This document shows positions 52,422 through 60,821 of a stretch of 64,000 nt of DNA, in pieces (within the stretch, counting starts at the first letter, position 1; each line of letters starts with the position of its first letter). The stretch is from positions 558,001 to 622,000 of the forward strand of contig CAVONI010000011.1 of assembly GCA_963697285.1 (NCBI GenBank). The letters run 5' to 3'. Made by a program: the position numbers and the translations under genes. The notes beneath the pieces are model-generated. The model was not told the origin of the DNA. It did no database searches and was given only the letters and a program-made list of their open reading frames with translations. Origin of the DNA: JAEUQQ01 sp963697285 (GTDB lineage Bacteria; Acidobacteriota; Vicinamibacteria; Vicinamibacterales; JAFNAJ01).

Positions 52422-55400
52422 ATGCGTGCTACCTGTCGCCGCCTCTCGACCCACCTTCCTGCCCTTGTCGCGTTCTCAGTCCTGTCACTTCTCGCCACCA
52501 CGGCACTGATGCGCGCCGCCGACGAGACCGCGACGCCGCCCAAAGGCCCGGCCGAGTTCGCAAACCTGAAGTTCCGGTCTGTCGGTCCGTGGCATGGCGG
52601 CCGCGCGACGCGGGCGGCAGGGGTGATCGGCGATCCCAACACCTACTACGTGACCACGGCCGGCGGGGGCATGTGGAAATCAGTCAACGGCGGGACCACC
52701 TGGTCGCCGATCTTCGACGATCAGCTCGACTCGTCGCTCGGCTCGTTCGCGATCGCACCGTCCGATCCGAACGTGATCTACGTCGGGGCCGGCGAGGCGA
52801 ACATCCGGGGCAACGTGGCAGCGGGTCACGGCATCTACGTCTCACGCGATGCGGGCAAGACATGGACGCATGCCTGGAAGCAGCAAGGCCAGATCGGCAC
52901 GATGGCCGTGCACCCGAAGCGATCGGAGGTCGCGTTTGCGGCCGTGCTCGGTCATGCGTTCGGTCCGAATCCCGAACGCGGGGTCTATCGCACGACCGAC
53001 GGCGGGAAGACCTGGGTGCAGGTGCTGAAGAAGGACGCCGACACGGGCGCGTCAGACGTCGCCATCGATCCGAACAACCCGAGCATCGTGTTCGCGGGCC
53101 TGTGGCAGGCGCGGCGGACGCCCTGGTCGCAGACCAGCGGGGGCCCCGGCAGCGGCCTCTACATGTCGCGCGACGGTGGCGACACGTGGACGCAACTCAC
53201 AAAGAAGGGCCTGCCCGAGGGGATCTGGGGCAAGGTCGGCATCGCCATCGCGCCCTCGGACAGCCGCCGCGTGTACGCCCTGATCGAAGCCGAGGCCGGC
53301 GGCCTCTTCCGCAGTGACGACGGCGGTGACACCTGGACGCTGGCGACGGCTGACCGGAGCCTGCGGCAGCGCGCGTGGTACTACACGACGCTGACCGTCC
53401 ACCCGCAGAACCCCAACGAGATCTGGTTCCCGCAGGTGCCCCTGCTCCGCTCGATCGATGGCGGCAAGACGATCGAGTACAAGAAAGGTTACCGGCACGG
53501 CGACCACCACGACCTGTGGTTCGACCCGACGAACCCGAAGCGCGTCGTCATCGCCAACGACGGCGGCGTCGAGTACTCCGCCGACGGCGGCGAGACATGG
53601 AACGCACCGCTGCTGCCGATCGCGCAGTTCTACCACGTGAGCACCGACACGCGCGTGCCGTATCACGTGGCCGGCGCCATGCAGGACATCGGCACGGCGC
53701 AGGGGCCGTCGAACAGCCTGGCGTCGAACGGCATCGTTCCCGGCGACTACTACACGGTCGGCGGCGGCGAAGCCGGACACGTCGTCTCGGACTGGCAGGA
53801 TCCCAACATCGTCTACGCGGGTGAGTATCTCGGCATCATCACGCGCTACGACCATCGGACGAAGCAGATCCGGCACATCGGCGCGTGGCCCGACAACCCG
53901 TCGGGCTGGGCTGCAGCCGACATGAAATACCGGTTCCAGTGGACCGCGCCGATCCACGTGTCGCCGCACGATGCCAGGACGGTGTACCACGGCGCGCAGG
54001 TGGTCTTCCGCACGCGCGACGGCGGCCAGTCGTGGCAGGTCATCAGTCCCGATCTCACGCGCAACGATCCCACCAAGCAGCAATGGTCGGGCGGCCCCAT
54101 CACGGGCGACAACACCGGCGTCGAGACGTTCACGACGGTATTCGCCATCGCGGAGTCGCCGGCGGAGAAGGACGTGATCTGGGCTGGGTCGGATGACGGC
54201 CTCGTGCACGTGACACGTGACGGAGGCAAGAACTGGTCGAACGTCACGGCGGCGCTCAAGGGCATCCCGGAGTTCGGCACGATCTCGATGATCGAACCGT
54301 CGCGAGCGGCGGCCGGCACCGCCTACGTGGTGGTCGACGCGCATCGGCTCGACGACATGCGCCCATACCTGTACCGGACCACCGATTTCGGGAAGACCTT
54401 CACGCGGCTCGACGCGCAACTCCCGACCGACGTCTACCTGCACGTGGTCCGCGAGGATCCGACGAACCCGGCCCTGCTCTACCTCGGCACAGAGCGCGGC
54501 CTCATGCTGTCGCGCGACACGGGCGCCACGTGGACGCCCTTTGGCCTGAACCTGCCCACCGTGGCGGTGCACGACATGGCCTTCGGGCCGTCGAGCCTCG
54601 TGCTGGCCACGCACGGCCGCGCGCTGTGGATCCTCGACGACCTGCAGGTCGTCAGGCAGACGTCGAAGGCGACGATGGATGCCGACGTGCACTTCTTCGC
54701 GGTCAGCGATGCCGTCGCGTGGCGCATCGCGCCGCGCGGACGCGAGCGGGTGTCGGCGACCAATCCTCCACGAGGCGCGGTCTTCTACTACTGGCTGAAG
54801 AACGAGGTGAAGACCCCGGTCACGCTGGAGGTGTTCGACGCGCAGGGGCGGCTCGCGCGCACGCTCAAGAGCACGAAGCCGCCGGCATGGGGCATTGATG
54901 ACGACCCCACGGGCGAGGACGAGCGGAAGGCCGACCTGACCACCACGCAGGGCATCAACCGGGCGAACTGGAACCTGTTCTGGGAGGGCGCCACGCCGAT
55001 CACGAAGGCCAAGATCGACCTCGGGAGCCCGTTCGACGCGGCGCTGGCCGTGCCCGCGACCTACAGGGCGGTCCTCACGGTCGACGGGAAGAAGTACGAG
55101 CGACCCTTCACGGTGACGCAGGATCCGCGGGTCACGGTGAGCGAGAAGGAACTGTCGGATCAGTTGACGTTCAGCCTCGCCGTGCGCGACGACGTGACGC
55201 GCCTTGCGTCGCTGGTCGAGGACGTGCGGCACGTGCGCGGGCAGATTGCCACACGCCGCGACGCCGTCGCCCGCGTCGAGCCGAAGAGCGAGTTGATCGC
55301 GGCCAGCGACGCGGTCATCGCGAAGCTCGACGTGCTCGAGGACAAGCTGCACAACCCCAAGGCCGAGGTGACGTACGACATCCTGGCGATGAAGACGGGA

Positions 55401-55610
55401 GCGCACCTGTACTCGCGGCTGGTGCCGCTGCTGTCGTGGTCGATGGAAGGCGACGGCGCGCCCACGCAGGGACAACGCGACCTCGCGGCGGCGCTGCGTG
55501 CCGAACTCGATGCGCTCGCGCGCGACTACAGGCAGCTGCTCGACACGGACATCAAGTTCCTGAACACCAGGGGTGCGGGGCACGCGTACGTGATCACCCC
55601 GAAGCCGTAG
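52422..55610 (+). CDS. large exported BNR/VPS10-type repeat protein
   Basis: 1062 residues. Signal peptide to about residue 32, then beta-propeller repeats with Asp-box motifs: SVNGGTTWSP, SRDAGKTWTH, TTDGGKTWVQ, SRDGGDTWTQ, SDDGGDTWTL and SADGGETWNA. This is the sortilin/sialidase-like (VPS10/BNR) architecture; the C-terminal 300 residues are alpha/beta without a recognised motif (RTLKSTKPPAWGIDDDPTGE, then helices). Members are common in Acidobacteria, often next to M14 peptidases as here. No sialidase catalytic set is evident, so it may be a binding or xyloglucanase-like protein. GAGGA lies 9 nt upstream. Confidence 0.88.
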   Translation: MRATCRRLSTHLPALVAFSVLSLLATTALMRAADETATPPKGPAEFANLKFRSVGPWHGGRATRAAGVIGDPNTYYVTTAGGGMWKSVNGGTTWSPIFDDQLDSSLGSFAIAPSDPNVIYVGAGEANIRGNVAAGHGIYVSRDAGKTWTHAWKQQGQIGTMAVHPKRSEVAFAAVLGHAFGPNPERGVYRTTDGGKTWVQVLKKDADTGASDVAIDPNNPSIVFAGLWQARRTPWSQTSGGPGSGLYMSRDGGDTWTQLTKKGLPEGIWGKVGIAIAPSDSRRVYALIEAEAGGLFRSDDGGDTWTLATADRSLRQRAWYYTTLTVHPQNPNEIWFPQVPLLRSIDGGKTIEYKKGYRHGDHHDLWFDPTNPKRVVIANDGGVEYSADGGETWNAPLLPIAQFYHVSTDTRVPYHVAGAMQDIGTAQGPSNSLASNGIVPGDYYTVGGGEAGHVVSDWQDPNIVYAGEYLGIITRYDHRTKQIRHIGAWPDNPSGWAAADMKYRFQWTAPIHVSPHDARTVYHGAQVVFRTRDGGQSWQVISPDLTRNDPTKQQWSGGPITGDNTGVETFTTVFAIAESPAEKDVIWAGSDDGLVHVTRDGGKNWSNVTAALKGIPEFGTISMIEPSRAAAGTAYVVVDAHRLDDMRPYLYRTTDFGKTFTRLDAQLPTDVYLHVVREDPTNPALLYLGTERGLMLSRDTGATWTPFGLNLPTVAVHDMAFGPSSLVLATHGRALWILDDLQVVRQTSKATMDADVHFFAVSDAVAWRIAPRGRERVSATNPPRGAVFYYWLKNEVKTPVTLEVFDAQGRLARTLKSTKPPAWGIDDDPTGEDERKADLTTTQGINRANWNLFWEGATPITKAKIDLGSPFDAALAVPATYRAVLTVDGKKYERPFTVTQDPRVTVSEKELSDQLTFSLAVRDDVTRLASLVEDVRHVRGQIATRRDAVARVEPKSELIAASDAVIAKLDVLEDKLHNPKAEVTYDILAMKTGAHLYSRLVPLLSWSMEGDGAPTQGQRDLAAALRAELDALARDYRQLLDTDIKFLNTRGAGHAYVITPKP

Positions 55611-55681
55611 CACGACGACCGCGCGGAAGGCGCACGGTTCGACCGTTCGAATACTGATTCGAGTTTCATCAAGGAGGCATC

Positions 55682-58499
55682 ATGATCGACAGGATGCGCG
55701 CGAGACGCGTGGCAGGTGGCATGTTGGCCGCGTGCGCCATCGCCGTCATCGCCGTGGCGCAGCCGCGCGTGACGACGCCGAAGGAACACTTCGGCTTCAA
55801 CATGGGCGACGACTACCAGTTGGCCAACTACACGCAGATCGAGGCCTACTGGAAGCTGCTCGATCAGCAGTCCGATCGCATGATCCTCGAGGACATCGGG
55901 AAGACTGCCGAGGGCCGCACGCAGTGGATGGCGGTCATCACCTCGCCGGAGAACCACAAGAAGCTGGCCCGCTACAAGGAGATCGCCCGTCGGCTTGCGT
56001 TGGCCGAAGGGCTCACCGACGAGCAGGCTCGTGCGCTCGCCCGCGAGGGCAAGGCCATCGTCTGGTTCGACGGGGGCCTGCATGCCACCGAAGTCCTGAA
56101 CTTCACGCAGCTCACCGAAACCGTTTACCAGCTCACCTCGCGATCCGACGAGGAGACGATGCGGTTCCTGAGGGACTGCATCATCCTGGCCGTGCATGCG
56201 AACCCCGACGGCAACGAACTGGTCGCCAACTGGTATATGCGGCAGCCCGACAAGCTGAAGCGGACCACCCAGGGCATCCCGAGGCTCTACCAGAAGTACG
56301 CCGGGCACGACAACAACCGCGACTTCTACGCCAACAACCTCGCCGAATCGACCAACATGAGCCGGGCGCTCTTCCGCGAGTGGTTCCCGCAGATCATGTA
56401 CAACCACCACCAGACGGGCCCCACGGGCACGGTGCTGTTCGCACCACCCTTCCGTGATCCGCCCAACTACAACTTCCATCCGCTGATGGTGGTCGGCCTC
56501 GACCTGGTCGGCGCAGCGATGCACAACCGGTTCGTCGCCGAGAACAAGCCCGGCGCGACGATGCGGCGCGGCGCCAACTACTCCACCTGGTACAACGGCG
56601 GGCTGCGCACCGCGACCTACTTCCACAACATGATCGGCCTGCTCACCGAGTCGATCGGCAATCCGACGCCGATGCAGATCCCGTTCGTGCCCGAACGCAA
56701 CATCATGAGCGGCGACCTGCCGTTTCCCATCACGCCGCAGGCGTGGCACTTCCGGCAGTCGGTCGAGTACTCGCTGACCGCGAACCGTGCGGTGTTCGAC
56801 GTTGCGTCGCGCTATCGCGAGACGTTCCTCTACAACATTTACCAGGCGGGTCGCGACTCGATTGCCAGGGGCAGCACCGACACGTGGACCATCTGGCCGG
56901 CGCGCATCGCGGCCGTGCGGTCGGCGGTCGCGAAGGATCGGCAAGGTGCTGACGGCGAGTTCAACCCGACAGCGGCGATGGGCGGTTTCTCGCCGACGGT
57001 CGATCAGCGGTACTTCTCGCTCCTGCGCGATCCGGCGCAGCGCGACCCGCGCGCGTACATCCTGCCGTCGAACCAGCGTGACTTCCTCACCGCGACGACG
57101 TTCATGAACATGCTGATCAAGAGCGGCATCGTCGTGCACCGCGCGACGGCCGACTTCACCGTCGGCGGCAAGACGTATCCCAGGGGATCGTACGTCGTGA
57201 AGACGGCCCAGGCGTTCCGACCGCACGTGATGGACATGTTCGAACCGCAGGACCACCCGAACGACATCCCTGCCCCGGGCGCTCCGCCGACGCCGCCGTA
57301 CGACAACGCCGGCTACACGATGGCCTACCAGATGGGCGTGCAGTTCGATCGTATCCTCGAGGGCGTCGAAGGCCCCTTTGAAGCGATCGCCGACGAGATC
57401 ACGCCCGCGCCGGCGACCGTGCCTGACGCCACCGGAGTTGCAGGCTATGTGATCGACCACGGCGTCAACGACGCCGTCGTCGCCATCAACCGGTTGCTCA
57501 AGAACGGCGACGAGGTCTACTTCGTGAAAGGGCCGCTCACGGTCAACGGGCGCTCGCTCGGCCAGGGCGCGATCTACGTGCCGGCCCGGCCGCAGACGCG
57601 TGCCGTCGTCGAAGGTGTGGCGCGCGACAAGGGACTCGGGATTCTCACGGTGACGGCGAAGCCCGCCGGCGACGCATACAGGGTGCGGCCCGTGCGCATC
57701 GGCCTGTGGGATCGCTACGGCGGCTCCATGCCGTCCGGATGGATCCGCTGGATCCTCGAGCACTACGAGTTCCCGTATGAGCTCGTGTTTCCGCAGGCAC
57801 TCGACGCGGGCAACCTCCACGCGACGTTCGACGTGATCGTGTTCCCCGATGGCGCCATTCCCGAGAACGACCGCCCAGGGCGGCGGCCAGGGACCGTCTG
57901 CCGACAGCGTGCCCGCGGAGTTCCGCACGTGGGTCGGCGCCACGACCGTGGCGAAGTCGGTGCCGTCGATCAAGGCCTTCGTCGAAGACGGGGGCACGGC
58001 GCTCGCGATTGGCGATTCGACATCGCTCGCGCATCACCTGGGCCTCCCCTTGACGAATCACGTGGTCGAGCGACAGGCCAACGGCACCGAGCGGCCCGTG
58101 CCGCGCGAGAAGTACTACGTGCCGGGATCGGTGCTGCGCGTGGCCGTCGATGCCTCGCACCCGCTGGCCTGGGGCATGGGGACGCAGGCCGACGTGTTCT
58201 TCGACAACAGCCCGGTCTTCAGGCTCGATCCGTCAGCAGGGCTCGCGGGCGTGACGCCCGTGGCCTGGTTCGACTCCGAGGCGCCGTTGCGCAGCGGGTG
58301 GGCATGGGGCCAGTCGTACCTCGACGGTGGCGTCGCGGTGGCGGCCGCGAAGGTGGGCAAGGGCCAGGTGTTCCTCTACGGCCCCGAGATCACGTTCCGC
58401 GCGCAGCCGCACGGCACGTTCAAGTTCCTGTTCAACGGTCTGTACCTGGGCACGGCAACGCCGGTTCCGGCTGTCGAACCGGCGGCGGCGACCCCCTAG
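55682..58499 (+). CDS. exported M14-family zinc carboxypeptidase (one frameshift)
   Basis: About 939 residues. Strong SD (AAGGAGG) and a signal peptide to about residue 25. The M14 domain has HxxE in WFDGGLHATEVLNFTQLTE (Zn ligands His and Glu), AVHANPDGNELVANW, GHDNNRDFYANN and YNHHQTGPTG with the third ligand. After about residue 500 comes a long C-terminal region without catalytic motif. The frame shifts near 57872 (one base inserted); the rest (PSADSVPAEFRTWVGATTVA to TFKFLFNGLYLG) runs to 58499. It probably degrades peptides in the periplasm, together with the adjacent BNR protein. Confidence 0.9.
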
Positions 58500-58525
58500 G
58501 CCGCAGCGCGCGCCTTGACGATCGG

Positions 58526-60415
58526 ATGCGAACCAGTGCCGCTGCGCCCTTCACGTGGCGCGCGATGCTGGCGTGCCGAGCCGGCCCGCCAATGACGCGC
58601 CTTGCCGCCCCGGCCCGCGCGTGCGTCGTGCTGCTCGCGTCGTTCGCGTACCTGAACTCGGTCTTCCAGTTGTCGAGCGATGTGTTCTGGACACATGGCC
58701 TCGGCGACTGGATGGACCCGTACTTCATCAACTACCTCCTCGAGCACTGGTACAGAAGCGTTCCGGCCTTCCGTAACCCCGCGTCGCCGCCGATGTTCTT
58801 CCCCGTCGCGGCGACGTTGGGCTACTCGCACGGCCTGGTGCTGTTCGCGCCGTTCTACGCAGCGGTCCGGCCGTTCGTGCACCCATTCCAGGCGCACGGG
58901 CTGGCGCTGGTGCTCGCGATCGAGGTGGGGATCGTCGGGCTGTATCTCGTGTGCCGGCGTCTGCTCCGCCTGTCGTTCGTCGAATCGTGCCTGCTGACGG
59001 CCTTCTTCACCGCAGCTCCCAACGTCATGAGCGGGCCCCTCGGCGTGTGGTCGCAGCGGGCCTCCATCTTTCTCGTCGCCCCGATCGTGCTGATGACATG
59101 GGAAGCGGCGCGGATGCCCGCCGGCACCATCAGGACGATTGTCGCGGCCGTGTCTGGTCTCGTCGCAACGCTTCTCTTCACCCAGGACTTCTACACCGGC
59201 CAGTTCGCACTGCTCATCCTCGCCCTGGCCCTTGCGCCTGCCGCTGCAACCGCCATCCCGGGGGCCGCGAGCCGTGCTGGTGCGTTGTGGCACGCCGAGC
59301 GACCCGCCGCGCGGGCGGCACTGGGGCTCACCACGGTTGCCGCCGCCTGGACACTTGCGATCGCCGCCACGGGGGGGTTCGTCTTCCGCCTCGCCGGCCT
59401 GAGGATCGCGTCGAACGACTGGCGCCGGCCGGCGCTCGTGGCCGCGGTTGGCCTGGCAGGGTTCGCCTGGTTGCGAAGGAGGCCTCTCTCCTTTCCGCGT
59501 CCGACCGGGCGCGATGCGTGGCTGCTCCCGTTTGCCGCCGGGGCCTCGACCGGAGGCCTCGTGTTCCTGTGGTGCTACCTCGGCGCGTACCAGACGCTCG
59601 GGGCCTTCTCGTCGCAGGAGGTCAACGCCTTCATCGCCGCACGCGACGTAACGCTGTGGACCAGTCCACTGGAGGTCGTCGGGGACCTCGCGACGTACGA
59701 CAGCATGCGGTCGTTCTATCTCGTCTTCACGCTCGGCGTGCTCGCGTGGGTGCCCTGGTTTGGCGTCGACCGGAGGACCAGGCTGTACGGTGCGTGGTTC
59801 CTGCTGATCTCATTCGCCGTGCTCCTCGTGCCGATCCGGGTTGGGGACTTCTCGCTCTGGGACGTCGCGGTACGTCCACTGCCCGGTTTTGCTGTCATCC
59901 GGGATCCCAGGCGCATCATCTATCACTACGAACTCGCGGCGGCGGTGGCCATCGGGTTGTTCATGGCGCGCCTGGACAGACGTTCGGTGCTCCGGCGCTC
60001 GTCGGCACTGCTCCTGCTGATCGTGCTTGCGGCGGTGCCGAATCGGCCCATCTTCGACTTCCTGCGAGCCAACCGCGACTACGACCAGTGGGTGGCGGCT
60101 CCCCTCGACGTCGAGGGTTCCTGCCGGTCGTTCTTCGTCATGCCTGCGTCAGCCGCCTACACCGCGCGGTCATCGGATCTCGTCACCCTGTACGCCATCG
60201 ACGCGATGTTCGTTGCGCTCGACACGTCGATTCCGACACTGAATGGGTACAGTGGGCGGCTGCCCCGCGGCTGGAACCTGGGAGACCCGCACGACCCCGA
60301 GTACGCGAGGGCCGTCTCACGCTGGACCGCGCGGCACGGCCTGGCCGGTGTCTGCGAGTTCGACATCGAGCGGCGCACCCTCCGGCCATTCGTTCCACCC
60401 GGCCGACAACCGTGA
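58526..60415 (+). CDS. polytopic membrane protein, GT-C/YfhO-like topology
   Basis: About 629 residues with roughly 11-12 membrane helices and a short soluble C-terminus. A first periplasmic loop of the type DPYFINYLLEHWYRSVPAFR and an Asp-Pro-Arg-Arg loop (FAVIRDPRRIIYHYELAAAV) late in the membrane part recall GT-C glycosyltransferases or mannosyltransferase-like DUF proteins. No clear catalytic signature, so the assignment is by topology only. ATG 58526 may be too early; ATG 58592 starts directly at helix 1. Confidence 0.7.
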   Translation: MRTSAAAPFTWRAMLACRAGPPMTRLAAPARACVVLLASFAYLNSVFQLSSDVFWTHGLGDWMDPYFINYLLEHWYRSVPAFRNPASPPMFFPVAATLGYSHGLVLFAPFYAAVRPFVHPFQAHGLALVLAIEVGIVGLYLVCRRLLRLSFVESCLLTAFFTAAPNVMSGPLGVWSQRASIFLVAPIVLMTWEAARMPAGTIRTIVAAVSGLVATLLFTQDFYTGQFALLILALALAPAAATAIPGAASRAGALWHAERPAARAALGLTTVAAAWTLAIAATGGFVFRLAGLRIASNDWRRPALVAAVGLAGFAWLRRRPLSFPRPTGRDAWLLPFAAGASTGGLVFLWCYLGAYQTLGAFSSQEVNAFIAARDVTLWTSPLEVVGDLATYDSMRSFYLVFTLGVLAWVPWFGVDRRTRLYGAWFLLISFAVLLVPIRVGDFSLWDVAVRPLPGFAVIRDPRRIIYHYELAAAVAIGLFMARLDRRSVLRRSSALLLLIVLAAVPNRPIFDFLRANRDYDQWVAAPLDVEGSCRSFFVMPASAAYTARSSDLVTLYAIDAMFVALDTSIPTLNGYSGRLPRGWNLGDPHDPEYARAVSRWTARHGLAGVCEFDIERRTLRPFVPPGRQP

Positions 60416-60452
60416 CCCGGTGCTCGTCCCCACGGGGTATCATCCCTTTCAG

Positions 60453-60821
60453 ATGTCGTCTTCGCCCCGCATGACCCCTCTGACCGACGCGACCGCCCTG
60501 TCTGCATGGATTACGCGCTCGCACCAGCAACCCGTCCTCGTGTTCAAGCACAGCCTGACGTGCGGGACCAGTGCGGCTGCGCTGGAGGAACTCGAGTACT
60601 TCCTGGACCATGTCCCAGGCGCGCCGCCGTGCGGCCTCATCGTCGTGCAGGCGCAGCGGGCCGTCTCGAACGATGCGGCGACACGGCTGGGAGTTCCCCA
60701 CCAGTCGCCGCAGGTCATCGTGGTGGTTGACGGGGCGGTGGCCTGGCACGCGTCGCACTGGCGTATCACCGCGCAGGCGCTGACCTCGGCCCTGCATGGC
60801 GTGGGGGCGACGCCGGCATGA
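60453..60821 (+). CDS. YtxJ-type monothiol bacilliredoxin
   Basis: 122 residues, thioredoxin-like. VLVFKHSLTCGTSAAALEEL carries the single active-site Cys in CGTS, the monothiol bacilliredoxin signature (YtxJ/BrxC). GVPHQSPQVIVVVDGAVAWH is the cis-Pro region. It removes bacillithiol from S-bacillithiolated proteins, so the organism probably makes bacillithiol. Its stop overlaps the start of the DUF5916 gene (ATGA). Confidence 0.88.
   Translation: MSSSPRMTPLTDATALSAWITRSHQQPVLVFKHSLTCGTSAAALEELEYFLDHVPGAPPCGLIVVQAQRAVSNDAATRLGVPHQSPQVIVVVDGAVAWHASHWRITAQALTSALHGVGATPA

Noticed and set aside
53052..55613. A minus-strand open frame of 853 codons opposite the BNR protein
   Set aside because: It is the antisense shadow of a long GC-rich gene. 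The plus-strand protein has Asp-box repeats, a signal peptide and an SD; the antisense frame is Arg/Val-rich with no domain.
55526..57997. A minus-strand open frame of 823 codons opposite the M14 peptidase
   Set aside because: Shadow frame caused by strong third-position GC; the M14 HATE motif and strong SD fix the coding strand.
58496..60415. A fusion of M14 peptidase and polytopic membrane protein (one open frame from 55682 to 60415)
   Set aside because: The apparent fusion arises because the +1 shift near 57872 hides the peptidase stop at 58499; the membrane protein has its own start at 58526 or 58592.
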